A stretch of DNA of 64,000 nucleotides from Proteiniclasticum ruminis. Lineage in GTDB: Bacteria; Bacillota; Clostridia; Clostridiales; Clostridiaceae. Within the stretch, counting starts at the first letter, position 1, and each line of letters begins with the position of its first letter. The DNA lies in NCBI RefSeq assembly GCF_900115135.1, contig NZ_FOVK01000001.1:620001-684000 (forward strand), in the 5' to 3' direction. Shown here one piece after another: positions 45,870 through 55,238 of this stretch. The translations under genes and the position numbers were made by a program. Below the pieces are notes generated by a model. It ran no database searches and was not told the origin of the DNA. It saw only the letters and a program-made list of their open reading frames with translations.

Positions 45870-45898
45870 ATTATAATACAAAAACCAGCTCTTCACAA
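45870..45898 (-). promoter_or_regulatory. Sigma-A promoter of the RecJ-like/apt/rel unit
   Basis: TTGTGA (45893-45898), 17 bases, TATAAT (45870-45875) on the minus strand, about 25 bases before the ATG and just after the secDF terminator. Confidence 0.68.
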
Positions 45899-45924
45899 TG
45901 AAGAACAGAAACCTTTGGGATTGA

Positions 45925-45954
45925 AGAAAGGTCACTTGGAGAAGTGACCTTTCT
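45925..45954 (-). terminator. Terminator hairpin after secDF
   Basis: Thirteen-base perfect inverted repeat with a four-base loop, 32 bases past the secDF stop. The tail is only moderately T-rich on either strand, but the stem itself ends in TTTCTT. Confidence 0.75.
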
Positions 45955-45986
45955 CATATCTGCCTAAAATTTTCTCGCTTTTATCT

Positions 45987-48098
45987 CTATTTTTTGATCT
46001 TATGTGCTCTATCTTCCAAGCTGATCCAGAATGGGGATGCAACAAAGAAGGTAGACAATCCGCCGACCATGACGCCAATAGATATTGGCAGGGCAAAATC
46101 TCTGATCTGAGGCACAAATATCGCAACAGACAGAATTGTAAAGAGCGTTGTCAGAAGTGTACCTACGGATCTGGAGAAGGATTCACTCAAGGAGAGATTG
46201 ATGATCTCCTTATTGGATAACCCTGGGTGAAGCTTCTTGTTTTCTCTGACTCTGTCAAAAACAACTATTGTATCATTGATGGAGTATCCCAAAATAGTGA
46301 GAACCGCCGCAATAAACGGTGTATTCACAGAAATCCTAGCTACAGCATAGATTGCAATCAGGAAGAAGATATCATGAACCAACGCAAGGATTGCTGCAAA
46401 TCCATAATTTTTCTTGAATCTGAAAGAAATATACAAAAGCATCAACGCTGCGGCAATAACGACCGCCTTCACTCCACCTTCTGTCAGTTCTCGCCCAACG
46501 GAAGCGCCAATCTCATCCAGTGTAATAATGCTGTCTTCTTTTAAAGAGTACTTTTCCTGAATCTCTTCAATCAGCTCATCAATGGTCTCTGTAGAAAGAG
46601 CCTGGCTTCTCACTTCAATCTGAGTATTGTCCACAACCTGTGTCTGAGCTTTGTCATCGTAAGTTTTGACAATTTCATCAATTTCCGTCTTGTCAAACTC
46701 TTGTCCAATTTCCATCACCAGTCTTGTTCCACCTGCAAAATCCAGGCCTAAGTTCAACCCTTGGGTTGCAGTGAAGAAGATACCAATGGCCATTACAGCA
46801 GCAGATATGACTCTCCAGTATTTTGCCAAAGCAATGAAGTCTCTTTTCTTTTTTTGCGCTGGGTTGGATGAAACACCAAAGTGTTCAGGCTTTGTGAGGA
46901 ATCCCATGGAAACTCCCATCCAAAGCAGTCTTCTTGTAATCACAAGTGCTGAGAACATGGATATCACGATACCAATCATTAAGGTCAATGCAAATCCCTT
47001 CACTGCACCAGATCCAATATAGTAAAGAACCAGACCTGCAATGATTGTGGTGATATTAGAGTCAATGATGGAGCTCATGGCATTGCTGAATCCAGATTTT
47101 ATCGCTTTTGGAATGTCATTTGTAACGACCAGTTCTTCTCTGATTCGCTCAAAGATCAGAACATTGGCATCCACAGCCATACCGATGGTAAGGAGGAACC
47201 CCGCGATACCAGATAATGAAAGTGTAGCATCGATGCCATAGAACACGAATAACAGAAGCCATACATAGAAACCTAGTGCTACAGAAGCAAGGAAACCTGG
47301 TCTTCTGTACCTTATCAGCATGAACAGCACAATCAGTGAAATACCAATGATTGATGCAGTAAGAACATCCCCCATAACACCTGCTCCAAGGCTTGCACCA
47401 ACAGTCTTCACCTCAATGGCTTTAACTGGGTATGGAAGAGCTCCAGAGTTGATGATTCCTGCTAGATTCTGAGCTTCCGCTACGGAGCTCATTCCTGTGA
47501 TAACCGCCTGACCACCACTGATCACGTCGTTTACCATTGGATTAGATAGCTGTTCACCATCCATATTAATGGAAATCTGCTTTCCTCTAAATTCTGTAGT
47601 TGCTTTTTCAAACTTTTCTGCACCAACTTCATTCAATATGAGAGATACCACGGGCTGGCTGTTGGAGTCCAGCATACCGGATGCAGACTGCACATCACTA
47701 CCTGTGAGTATTACATTGCCCTCAGGATCTTTAAATGTCAGTTCTCCTGTTGTCTGAAGATTTGTAACGATATCGCTGGAATTGTAAACCCCAGGAATAT
47801 CAATTCTGACACGTTTTTCTCCTTCGGTTGTAGAAACTGTTTCACTCACACCAATTTTATTCACTCTAAGGTCCAGAAGTGTCTTAATGGAAGAAAGCTC
47901 CTCTTGTGTGAGTTTCTCTGCCTGAACTTCCATCACCACTGAGACTCCACCTTGAAGATCCAGCCCTCGATTGATGACCTCACCAAAGGATTTAAAACGG
48001 TAGCCTCCCACCGTAAGCCCCTCTACAGCAGTAAAGGAAAGGAATGATAATAAGACTAAAATAATGACAAATAAAGATATACTGCCTTTTCTTTTCAT
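45987..48098 (-). CDS. secDF: Fused protein translocase subunits SecD-SecF
   Basis: Integral membrane RND-type accessory of the Sec translocon that pulls exported proteins using the proton motive force. It is 704 aa in a single chain, as in Bacillus; many clostridia have separate secD and secF. SecD half: LDLQGGVSVVMEVQ near the start and a large periplasmic P1 region, then six helices with the AVDANVLIFERIREE motif. SecF half from about 420: GLDFAGGTRLVMEI and YSINDTIVVFDRVREN. ATG 48098 has GGAGGTAAA upstream. yajC lies just upstream. Confidence 0.95.
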   Translation of the reverse strand: MKRKGSISLFVIILVLLSFLSFTAVEGLTVGGYRFKSFGEVINRGLDLQGGVSVVMEVQAEKLTQEELSSIKTLLDLRVNKIGVSETVSTTEGEKRVRIDIPGVYNSSDIVTNLQTTGELTFKDPEGNVILTGSDVQSASGMLDSNSQPVVSLILNEVGAEKFEKATTEFRGKQISINMDGEQLSNPMVNDVISGGQAVITGMSSVAEAQNLAGIINSGALPYPVKAIEVKTVGASLGAGVMGDVLTASIIGISLIVLFMLIRYRRPGFLASVALGFYVWLLLFVFYGIDATLSLSGIAGFLLTIGMAVDANVLIFERIREELVVTNDIPKAIKSGFSNAMSSIIDSNITTIIAGLVLYYIGSGAVKGFALTLMIGIVISMFSALVITRRLLWMGVSMGFLTKPEHFGVSSNPAQKKKRDFIALAKYWRVISAAVMAIGIFFTATQGLNLGLDFAGGTRLVMEIGQEFDKTEIDEIVKTYDDKAQTQVVDNTQIEVRSQALSTETIDELIEEIQEKYSLKEDSIITLDEIGASVGRELTEGGVKAVVIAAALMLLYISFRFKKNYGFAAILALVHDIFFLIAIYAVARISVNTPFIAAVLTILGYSINDTIVVFDRVRENKKLHPGLSNKEIINLSLSESFSRSVGTLLTTLFTILSVAIFVPQIRDFALPISIGVMVGGLSTFFVASPFWISLEDRAHKIKK

Positions 48099-48156
48099 CG
48101 TGAATTTACCTCCGATTTCTAATAGAACCATATTTTAGCTGTGTTTAATCAAAATC

Positions 48157-48182
48157 AAAGGGCAGGCGAAACGCTGCCCTTT
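48157..48182 (-). terminator. Hairpin between yajC and secDF
   Basis: Nine-base stem (eleven with two closing pairs in the loop) and a modest T-rich tail on the minus strand, about 33 bases after yajC. Probably an attenuating or partial terminator, since YajC and SecDF usually work together. Confidence 0.5.
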
Positions 48183-48214
48183 TCTGACTTTATGTTTTCA
48201 CCTTGTCCCAGGTA

Positions 48215-48487
48215 TTATTCAGCAACCTCTGTACGAACTGACGCAACAGCATTCTTGGAGAATTTGATCTTTGTTCTGTCTGAACCTGTCTCCAAAGTAA
48301 TGGCCTCTTCATCCAGTTTCACAATTTTTCCGATGATGCCGCCTCGTGTTGTTACCTCATCATTGATCTTCAGTTCACTGATCATCTTGGTGAACGCTGC
48401 CTTTCTTTTCTTTTCTGGAAGAAAGAGCATGAAATACATCAAACCAAGCATGAGAATGATGGGGAGTAATTGTCTTACGATATCCAT
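48215..48487 (-). CDS. yajC: Preprotein translocase subunit YajC
   Basis: A 90-aa bitopic membrane protein that associates with SecDF. One N-terminal helix (about 5-22), then the cytoplasmic YajC domain with FLPEKKRKAAF, LKINDEVTTRGGIIGKI and the acidic C-terminus. GGAGGCTT precedes the ATG. Order tgt-yajC-secDF is the usual bacterial arrangement. A TATAAT at 48516-48521 upstream may be its promoter. Confidence 0.95.
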   Translation of the reverse strand: MDIVRQLLPIILMLGLMYFMLFLPEKKRKAAFTKMISELKINDEVTTRGGIIGKIVKLDEEAITLETGSDRTKIKFSKNAVASVRTEVAE

Positions 48488-48515
48488 AATTAAGCCTCCA
48501 ATGTTTAATACTACT

Positions 48516-48521
48516 ATTATA
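48516..48521 (-). promoter_or_regulatory. Possible -10 element of yajC
   Basis: TATAAT on the minus strand about 30 bases before yajC, in the 96-base gap after tgt. No good -35 is seen, so the call is tentative. Confidence 0.35.
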
Positions 48522-48583
48522 GTGAATTTTGTATGAATAAGAAAGATATTCAGGTAAAGTTCTTCAATAAACTCTGATTATTT

Positions 48584-49729
48584 CTATTTTTCGACAGGTT
48601 CTTGTCCTCTGGACCACTCCGAAAGTTTATTCTCTTTAAATTCATGAAATCTGTCCTCATCCAGTGCTTTCCGGATATCTTCCATGAGCTTATTGTAGAA
48701 ATAAAGATTATGAAGCACACAAAGCCTCAAAGCCAGCATTTCTTTCGCTTTAAAAAGATGTCTGATGTAGCTTCTTGTATAATGCTTGCATGCTGGACAC
48801 TCACACCCTTCATCAATTGGCTTCTCATCCATCTCGAAGCGCTTGTTGTTCAGATTGATTTTACCCCTGGATGTGAATACATGTCCGTGCCTTCCGTTTC
48901 GTGCAGGAAGAACACAGTCAAAGAAATCCACGCCTCTTTCCACGGACTCCAGTATGTTTTCAGGTGTACCAACCCCCATAAGATAAATGGGTTTGTCTTG
49001 AGGCAGATGAGGAACTACCACATCCAGAATCCGATACATTTCCTCGTGAGTTTCCCCTACTGCAAGACCACCGATGGCATAGCCATCCAGATCCATTTTC
49101 GAAATTTCCTTGGCATGAGCAATTCGGATATCTTCATAAGTACCACCTTGATTTATGCCAAATAACATCTGCTTCTTATTGATTGTATCCTCTTTTGCAT
49201 TCAGACGGTCCAGTTCATTTTTTGAACGGACAAGCCATCTTGTGGTTCTTTCCACTGATTTTTCCACATACTGCCGTTCTGCAGGCAGTTCAATGCATTC
49301 ATCAAATGCCATGGCTATAGTAGAAGCCAAATTCGACTGGATTCTCATAGACTCTTCTGGCCCCATGAAGATGGAACTTCCATCAATATGGGAGTTGAAG
49401 GTAACACCGTCCTCTTTGATCTTTCGGATCTTTGCCAGTGAAAAGACCTGGAATCCCCCTGAATCAGTCAGAATGGGTCTATCCCAGTTCATAAACTTAT
49501 GGATACCCCCCATCTTTCTCACCAGCTTATCCCCTGGTCTGAGGTGAAGGTGGTAGGTATTGCTCAGCTCTACCTGACACCCTATTTCTTTAAGATCCAT
49601 GGAAGAAACAGCACCTTTGATTACCGCTAGAGTTCCTACATTCATAAATACAGGTGTTTCTATCGTTCCGTGAGGCGTTTCGAACCGCCCTCTTCGCGCT
49701 CTTTTCTCAGTTTTTAACAATGTGTACAT
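48584..49729 (-). CDS. tgt: tRNA-guanine transglycosylase
   Basis: Exchanges G34 of certain tRNAs for preQ1 in queuosine synthesis, 381 aa. The catalytic region DSGGFQVFSL, the GGLAVGE loop, and the zinc site CECPACKHYTRSYIRHL (C-x-C-x2-C...H) are complete. AAGGTGA precedes the ATG. It follows queA by 13 bases; the two act in consecutive steps. Confidence 0.97.
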   Translation of the reverse strand: MYTLLKTEKRARRGRFETPHGTIETPVFMNVGTLAVIKGAVSSMDLKEIGCQVELSNTYHLHLRPGDKLVRKMGGIHKFMNWDRPILTDSGGFQVFSLAKIRKIKEDGVTFNSHIDGSSIFMGPEESMRIQSNLASTIAMAFDECIELPAERQYVEKSVERTTRWLVRSKNELDRLNAKEDTINKKQMLFGINQGGTYEDIRIAHAKEISKMDLDGYAIGGLAVGETHEEMYRILDVVVPHLPQDKPIYLMGVGTPENILESVERGVDFFDCVLPARNGRHGHVFTSRGKINLNNKRFEMDEKPIDEGCECPACKHYTRSYIRHLFKAKEMLALRLCVLHNLYFYNKLMEDIRKALDEDRFHEFKENKLSEWSRGQEPVEK

Positions 49730-49742
49730 TTATCCGTTCACC

Positions 49743-50771
49743 TTATTCCTTTATCAACATCGAATCTCCAAAACTAAAGAACCGATATTTCTCTTTTACA
49801 GCAGTCCTATAAGCTCTCATTACATTTTCCTGACCCGCTAAAGCAGAGACCAGCATAATCAGTGTGGACTCAGGCAGATGGAAGTTCGTAATGAGGCAGT
49901 CCACACATTTGAAACGATAACCCGGATAGATAAAGATCTTTGTATATCCGGAGGCTTCACGTACAAATCCTTTTTCATCTGCGATGGTTTCCAGGGTTCT
50001 TGTGGATGTGGTACCTACAGAAATAATTCTTCTGCCTTCATTTTTGGCATTGTTGATGATTTCCGCATTCTTTGCATCGAGACTATAGAACTCTTCATGC
50101 ATATCATGGTTTTCCACAGACTCAACCTTCACTGGCCGGAATGTGCCCAGCCCCACGTGAAGTGTTAAGAAAGCTGTCTGCACTCCCATGCTTTGAAGCT
50201 TATCCAAAAGCTCTTTCGTAAAATGCAATCCAGCTGTAGGCGCTGCCGCAGACCCCTCTTCTCTGGAATAAACCGTCTGATATCTTTCTCTGTCTTCCAG
50301 TTTCTCTTTAATGTAGGGTGGAAGAGGCATCTCCCCTAAACGGTCCAGAATTTCTTCGAATACACCGTCATAGGAGAATTTTACGATTCTGTTGCCATTC
50401 TCAAGAACGTCCACAACTTCAGCCGTAAGAAGCCCCTCTCCAAAAATGAACTTGGCACCTTTGCGTGCTCTCTTTCCTGGTTTGGCTAAGCACTCATAGG
50501 TATCCAGCATCTTTCTGTTCAGAAGCAAGAACTCTATTTTCCCTTCTGTATCTTCCTTGACTCCAAGAAGCCTTGCCGGAATTACCCTGGTGTCGTTGAG
50601 AACGAGAACATCACCTTTTTTCAAAAAGTCAGGCAGATCCCCAAAATGCTGATGGTTGATCTCACCCGTTTTCTTGTCCAGAACCAGCAGTCTGGATGAG
50701 TCTCTCTTCTCCAAAGGATGTTGCGCTATAAGCTCTTCAGGCAAATCAAAATAAAAATCTTCAACTTTCAA
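49743..50771 (-). CDS. queA: S-adenosylmethionine:tRNA ribosyltransferase-isomerase
   Basis: Transfers the ribosyl part of SAM to preQ1-tRNA, making epoxyqueuosine, 342 aa. [14 protein letters not shown] at the start, [20 protein letters not shown] and the [18 protein letters not shown] block are family marks. TTG start at 50771 with GAGG seven bases upstream. Queuosine synthesis genes upstream in the pathway (queC, D, E, F) are not in the window, so the cell may import preQ1 or encode them elsewhere. Confidence 0.96.
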   Translation of the reverse strand: MKVEDFYFDLPEELIAQHPLEKRDSSRLLVLDKKTGEINHQHFGDLPDFLKKGDVLVLNDTRVIPARLLGVKEDTEGKIEFLLLNRKMLDTYECLAKPGKRARKGAKFIFGEGLLTAEVVDVLENGNRIVKFSYDGVFEEILDRLGEMPLPPYIKEKLEDRERYQTVYSREEGSAAAPTAGLHFTKELLDKLQSMGVQTAFLTLHVGLGTFRPVKVESVENHDMHEEFYSLDAKNAEIINNAKNEGRRIISVGTTSTRTLETIADEKGFVREASGYTKIFIYPGYRFKCVDCLITNFHLPESTLIMLVSALAGQENVMRAYRTAVKEKYRFFSFGDSMLIKE

Positions 50772-50786
50772 CTTTTTTCCTCATTT

Positions 50787-51806
50787 CTACAGTAAACTTT
50801 GTTGGCCGCTTTGATCTTTTTTTACCCCAAGGTGTTCATAGGTCTTATCGGTCACCACACGGCCTCGTGGTGTTCTCATGATAAATCCCTTCTGGAGAAG
50901 ATAAGGTTCGTATACATCCACGATGGTGTCTACTTCTTCTCCGATAAAAAATGACAGAGTTTCCGCTCCAACCGGACCACCGTTGAAATGGTGCACCATG
51001 GCTTCCAGGATTTTACGGTCTATACGGTCAAATCCTTCATCATCCACATCTAATAGCTTCAGTGCCATTTCAGCAGTTTCGTCTGTAATGATGTTCTCAC
51101 CTTTCACCTGAGAAAAATCCCGTACCCGCTTCAAGAGCCTGTTTGCAATTCTTGGTGTTCCTCTGGAACGTCTCGCGATGGAGAGCGCTCCTTCATCACT
51201 GATCTCAAAATCCAGTATCCTGGCACTTCTTACTATAATCTCCTTGAGTTCTTCGTTGCTGTAATACTCCATGGAAAGCTGAACGCCAAAACGGTCCCGA
51301 AGCGGTGAGGTCAGAAGACCAATCCGTGTGGTTGCTCCAATCAGCGTAAATCTTGCTAAATCCAGTCGGATGGACTTCGCCTGAGCACCTTTTCCAATGA
51401 CAATATCCAAGGAGTAATCTTCCATGGCCGGGTAAAGAATCTCTTCCACAGTTCTGGACAGACGGTGTATTTCATCGATAAAGAGCACATCTTTGTCTGT
51501 AAGTGTTGTCAGGATCGATGCGAGATCCCCAGCTTTTTCGATGGCAGGACCAGATGTGATTTTTAAGGTCCCTCCCATTTCCCTGGCAATGATATTCGCT
51601 AACGTTGTTTTTCCAAGTCCGGGCGGTCCATGAAGAATTACATGATCCAGAGATTCCTCTCTTAATTGCGCCGCTTTAATAAAAACCTTCAGATTATCTT
51701 TGACCTTATCCTGTCCGATATATTCCGAGAGTTTTAACGGTCTTAAGGAATATTCGTTTACTATATCCTCCTCCATGAACTCAGAGGTTATCACGCGTTC
51801 ATTCAT
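50787..51806 (-). CDS. ruvB: Holliday-junction branch-migration ATPase RuvB
   Basis: AAA+ motor that drives branch migration with RuvA, 339 aa. Walker [16 protein letters not shown], Walker [12 protein letters not shown], sensor GATTRIGLL and a C-terminal winged helix with PRGRVVT are present. AGGAGAGAG precedes the ATG. It follows ruvA by ten bases; no ruvC is seen nearby, as is common in Firmicutes. Confidence 0.97.
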   Translation of the reverse strand: MNERVITSEFMEEDIVNEYSLRPLKLSEYIGQDKVKDNLKVFIKAAQLREESLDHVILHGPPGLGKTTLANIIAREMGGTLKITSGPAIEKAGDLASILTTLTDKDVLFIDEIHRLSRTVEEILYPAMEDYSLDIVIGKGAQAKSIRLDLARFTLIGATTRIGLLTSPLRDRFGVQLSMEYYSNEELKEIIVRSARILDFEISDEGALSIARRSRGTPRIANRLLKRVRDFSQVKGENIITDETAEMALKLLDVDDEGFDRIDRKILEAMVHHFNGGPVGAETLSFFIGEEVDTIVDVYEPYLLQKGFIMRTPRGRVVTDKTYEHLGVKKDQSGQQSLL

Positions 51807-51816
51807 TTTCTCTCTC

Positions 51817-52410
51817 CTAATTCATCAGATATTTCAGGGCATCCTTTAATACATTTTCAATGCTCTGCTCCCCATTGATTTCTTCCAGCGCTTTATTTGC
51901 TTCACGTTCAGAATATCCCAACGTCATTAGCGCCGCCAGTGCTTCATTTGCAATATTATCTGATATTGCTTGTTTCTTCTGATCTTCATCCAAGGAAGAC
52001 AGATCTTCAATATGGATTTTTCCTTTTAATTCGAGTATGAGACGTTGAGCAATCTTCTTGCCAATCCCAGGTGCTTTCATCAGAAGAGACTCATTTTCAT
52101 GCACTATGGCATACTTCAGATTCTCCGGAGCACTGGCAGAAAGAAGTGATAATGCAGCTTTCGCTCCCACTCCGTTTATTGTGATAAGGATTAAGAACAG
52201 TTCCAGCTCCTCTCTTGTGGAAAATCCATATAAGCCAATAAAATCTTCCCGGACAATCTGTGTAAGAAATAAGGTCACTTCCTCATTGGTTTGAGGCATC
52301 ATCGCCATGGTATACCCTGAAGTGAAAATCTTGTATCCTATTCCACTGTTTTCCACGGTCACATAGTCTTTAAAAATACCGACAAATCTGCCTCTAACAT
52401 AATCGTACAT
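51817..52410 (-). CDS. ruvA: Holliday-junction DNA-binding protein RuvA
   Basis: Tetrameric junction-binding partner of RuvB, 197 aa. Domain I has YVRGRFVGI and the GIGYKIF stretch; domain II holds two helix-hairpin-helix motifs ([16 protein letters not shown] and [16 protein letters not shown]); the C-terminal RuvB-binding domain follows a flexible linker. ATG 52410 lies seven bases after GGAGGA; the ATG at 52416 is too close. First gene of ruvA-ruvB-queA-tgt. Confidence 0.96.
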   Translation of the reverse strand: MYDYVRGRFVGIFKDYVTVENSGIGYKIFTSGYTMAMMPQTNEEVTLFLTQIVREDFIGLYGFSTREELELFLILITINGVGAKAALSLLSASAPENLKYAIVHENESLLMKAPGIGKKIAQRLILELKGKIHIEDLSSLDEDQKKQAISDNIANEALAALMTLGYSEREANKALEEINGEQSIENVLKDALKYLMN

Positions 52411-52438
52411 TCTCATTCCTCCACATAATTTCTTTACT

Positions 52439-52467
52439 ATCTTATCATGATTCTATTGAAATATAAA
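52439..52467 (-). promoter_or_regulatory. Possible sigma-A promoter of ruvA
   Basis: TTTATA (52462-52467), 17 bases, TAAGAT (52439-52444) on the minus strand, about 29 bases before the ruvA ATG. A weak match in each box. Confidence 0.35.
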
Positions 52468-52510
52468 TCAGATGATCTACCAATTCCAATCTTCGAGACA
52501 TGAAATAAAT

Positions 52511-52541
52511 CGTTGCCAAGTGGATGGATCACTCGGCAACG
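52511..52541 (-). terminator. Terminator hairpin after the FemX-like gene
   Basis: Twelve-base stem with one mismatch and a seven-base loop, GC-rich at its middle, with an AT-rich tail on the minus strand; 36 bases past the stop. Confidence 0.65.
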
Positions 52542-52577
52542 ACTCCTCCAAGCCTATTATTCAAAAACAAGTGTATG

Positions 52578-53600
52578 TTATTTACCATTGAAAGCTGAAT
52601 AAAGCTCCTCATTGAAAACCACGTCAAGCTCACCAATGAACTCTTTATGACCATTAACACCACAAAAATTATATTTAAACATAAATAGTCCATTTGATGG
52701 TTCGAAGTCAAAAATTCCGCCCATATCGTATTGCTTGGATCCGTTCCTTATTGCATAAAGGATAGCTTCATAATTCATCTGAATGCTTGCATTCAAGTTG
52801 CGTTTGTTATTGGAGCTTGCAGCATAAATATAAAAAGACTTTTTATTGTATGAAACTACTATACAAGTTGAAAGAACCTCATTTTCATCATCAAATGTTT
52901 CAAAAATACACGCATCACTATAACCGTTCATCAATCTTACAAAGTACTCTTTAGGCCGATAAAGAATCCCCTGCCTTTTGGACATGTCTACGGTTAAACT
53001 GTAAAATCGGTCCAAAGCTTCTTCAAATATTAAATCAGAGACTCTAATGATCCGGGTACTCAACCCATTCTTATAGGTTTTTCTGATTTTTGTACGTTGA
53101 TTGCTTGAAAAAAGCTTCATGACCTCCTCTTCACTTATGTCCTCCAAATCTAAAATCATGTTATGCTTTGGATTTGTAAACACTTTAATATTCTCCTGTT
53201 CATTGGAACGGAAAGCATATCCTAAACCGCGGTACTTCTCCACTAACTCATTATCTTGTAACACTTCAGGGTCCATTCTCAGAAAAAAACCATTGCGTTT
53301 TTTTACAACAGGTATCGCTTCCTTTATGAGCTCCTGAACAGTTTCTATATCATAAAAATCACATACGGGACCTCTTGGTGCATACATAAATGCATTTTCC
53401 CCATCATTTTTCACTGATAATATGGATAAAGCCGCCCGGATTTCTCCGTTATCATCTTCAAGAAAAACATAATCTGCATCCCAATTGTTTTTCACTTCTT
53501 TCCACCCCATTGACTGGAGCATATGCCCATAGGGACTTTCTTTCACATAGTTCTCATATTTTTTCACCATAATATCATTGTTCAAATCTAATACCGGCAT
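52578..53600 (-). CDS. FemABX-family aminoacyltransferase (peptidoglycan bridge formation)
   Basis: A 340-aa protein with the double GNAT fold of FemX/FemABX enzymes, which add amino acids from aminoacyl-tRNA to the stem peptide of peptidoglycan precursors. Visible are SPYGHMLQSMGWKEVK, FMYAPRGPVCDF, SSNQRTKIRKTYKNG and the C-terminal KQYDMGGIFDFEPSNGLFMFK with FCG block. ATG 53600 has GTGAGG upstream at good spacing; three upstream ATG or GTG codons in frame lack a site. It lies 41 bases after an ATP-grasp ligase gene, suggesting a joint role in cross-bridge or side-chain synthesis. The amino acid added is unknown. Confidence 0.86.
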   Translation of the reverse strand: MPVLDLNNDIMVKKYENYVKESPYGHMLQSMGWKEVKNNWDADYVFLEDDNGEIRAALSILSVKNDGENAFMYAPRGPVCDFYDIETVQELIKEAIPVVKKRNGFFLRMDPEVLQDNELVEKYRGLGYAFRSNEQENIKVFTNPKHNMILDLEDISEEEVMKLFSSNQRTKIRKTYKNGLSTRIIRVSDLIFEEALDRFYSLTVDMSKRQGILYRPKEYFVRLMNGYSDACIFETFDDENEVLSTCIVVSYNKKSFYIYAASSNNKRNLNASIQMNYEAILYAIRNGSKQYDMGGIFDFEPSNGLFMFKYNFCGVNGHKEFIGELDVVFNEELYSAFNGK

Positions 53601-53641
53601 CTCTGTCCTCACTTTCATCCTAACATTCATTACATCAAAAT

Positions 53642-54874
53642 CTAGCTCAGTTTTCTTTCCAAATTCTTTATTAGCGATTTTTTATACAAAGAAAAATATC
53701 TGAATATCACCCATCTTCTTTGTAATGATAAATCTTTTTCGTAAAACAATGTTGTTCCTCTATTTTCGATTTTTTTAGCTTTATGAAACAGTTCTAAATC
53801 GGTTCTTTCAAGCATCTTATATACATTACTAGAAAAGCAATTCATCCATAAAAAATTCTTGTCTCCATAGATGATGCTTTCAACAGGTTTCTTCATCACA
53901 AGATCTTCCACAATTGGCACAGCAATATTGGCTCCTGCAAGAGTTGAAAAAAAACTGCTTCTGCCTTGACGCATGTTAATCTCAAACACTTTGAATTTGC
54001 CATCTGACGCGTCAAGTTTAAAATCAAAATTCGATAATCCAGTATAGTTGATACTTTCAAGGAAGTGCTTTATTTTACGATAAAGCATCTGGACATCCTC
54101 ATTCATTTCAGGACTGATGATTGCCACATAATTCCCTCTCATTACAGGATCCGGATCCTCAATGGCGATTCTTCCAAGTGACATAAGTCTCACTTTCCCT
54201 TGACTGTCTGAGTAGACATTCATGACATACTCATTTGTCACATCCCCATACACATATTCCTGCAGTATCATGTTGTGTTTATAACCCGCTCCATATACTG
54301 AACTGAGTGCTTTATTCAGAGAATCTGCATCTTCGAGAATATACGCTTTTTCTTTGCCTTCAAATTTGAGATCAAAATAATCGCTGCTCTCCGCTGGTTT
54401 CAAGACGACAGGGAAAGAAAGCTCTGATTTGTGTTCTGAATAGTCCCTAGAATCAATCATTTCTGCCTTGGGATAATCCAGGCCATACTTCTCGCATAAT
54501 TCATAAAAATTCATCTTATTTGACAGAAAAATCCCTTGGTCTGCATCCGTGTAAGGAATTACGTAGTATTTGCTCAACTCATTGTAATTGCTTAAAATCC
54601 TAAAAACATACTGTTCACTTGCAGCGAACAAAATAAGCTTCTTTTTGGAGTTTTCGACTGCATAATCCACCAGTGTTTTAACCATGATGTTATCATTCGA
54701 AAAGTTCGGCACTTCTGTCACATCGCAAATTTTTGAATGATCAACCATAAGCAGCTTTCTAGTTCCAAAAACTTTGCTGATGCTTCCATAAGCCATATGA
54801 AAAGCTCTTGCGACTCCATACGTATTCAAATCTGTACCGATGATAACAGGTTGGAAAAATACACTCTCTATCAT
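53642..54874 (-). CDS. ATP-grasp ligase resembling D-aspartate ligase (Asl family)
   Basis: A 410-aa ATP-grasp carboxylate-amine ligase. From memory it resembles enterococcal D-aspartate ligase over its length: TYGVARAFHMAYG near residue 19, LSFPVVLKPAES, FEGKEKAYILE, NYVAIISPEMNE, FEINMRQGRSSFF (metal and ATP site) and TTLFYEKDLSLQRRW near the C-terminus. That enzyme adds D-Asp to the lysine side chain of UDP-MurNAc-pentapeptide. ATG 54874 follows GAGGATTC. Two promoter-like elements precede it, and a FemX-like gene follows. Substrate is inferred, not proven. Confidence 0.78.
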   Translation of the reverse strand: MIESVFFQPVIIGTDLNTYGVARAFHMAYGSISKVFGTRKLLMVDHSKICDVTEVPNFSNDNIMVKTLVDYAVENSKKKLILFAASEQYVFRILSNYNELSKYYVIPYTDADQGIFLSNKMNFYELCEKYGLDYPKAEMIDSRDYSEHKSELSFPVVLKPAESSDYFDLKFEGKEKAYILEDADSLNKALSSVYGAGYKHNMILQEYVYGDVTNEYVMNVYSDSQGKVRLMSLGRIAIEDPDPVMRGNYVAIISPEMNEDVQMLYRKIKHFLESINYTGLSNFDFKLDASDGKFKVFEINMRQGRSSFFSTLAGANIAVPIVEDLVMKKPVESIIYGDKNFLWMNCFSSNVYKMLERTDLELFHKAKKIENRGTTLFYEKDLSLQRRWVIFRYFSLYKKSLIKNLERKLS

Positions 54875-54936
54875 AGTAGAATCCTCACTTTCAGTTCTCT
54901 TTGATGATATCAATAATTATTGTATTCAATTTACAT

Positions 54937-54964
54937 ATTATACCATTGGGTTGGTCTTTCGCAA
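54937..54964 (-). promoter_or_regulatory. Sigma-A promoter P1 of the ATP-grasp/FemX unit
   Basis: TTGCGA (54959-54964), 16 bases, TATAAT (54937-54942) on the minus strand, with the extended -10 dinucleotide TG one base before TATAAT. Confidence 0.62.
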
Positions 54965-54984
54965 ACATTAGGAAAGCATCATTC

Positions 54985-55013
54985 ATTATAGACCTTATGA
55001 TCTTTTGAGTGAA
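54985..55013 (-). promoter_or_regulatory. Sigma-A promoter P2 of the ATP-grasp/FemX unit
   Basis: TTCACT (55008-55013), 17 bases, TATAAT (54985-54990) on the minus strand, 48 bases upstream of P1. Confidence 0.5.
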
Positions 55014-55126
55014 GTGAAAAATCTTGAAGCTTTTCTAATTTAAAGTCAATCCATCTCAGAATACTCCTAGGGAAGTACCTCTCACCGGGTCATAGTACCG
55101 ACAAATCTGAGAGTCTTCCTACGGAA

Positions 55127-55158
55127 AATGGGTTCCCGCTGGCAAGCAGGAACCCATT
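55127..55158 (-). terminator. Intrinsic terminator after the small membrane protein gene
   Basis: Ten-base perfect outer stem continued by a three-base inner stem, followed by TTTTCC on the minus strand. It lies 80 bases past the gene stop. Confidence 0.7.
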
Positions 55159-55238
55159 AATATTCAGACAGTATTGTCATCTACAATTAATCCTAAAGGA
55201 AATCAACCAAATTATTGGTGAAGTGCTCTAAAATGAAC

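Larger units (their letters stand above)
54875..55238. other. 364-base intergenic region with promoters and hairpins
   Basis: No gene of any size is supported here. The minus strand holds two promoter-like sequences for the ATP-grasp gene (54937-54964 and 54985-55013) and a terminator hairpin for the small membrane protein gene (55127-55158). Between them, at 55054-55112, a pair of perfect seven-base arms encloses two small hairpins. It matches no riboswitch I can name. Confidence 0.6.

Noticed and set aside
48602-49165. 187-codon open frame on the plus strand
   Set aside because: Antisense to tgt, with no ribosome site or recognisable domain.
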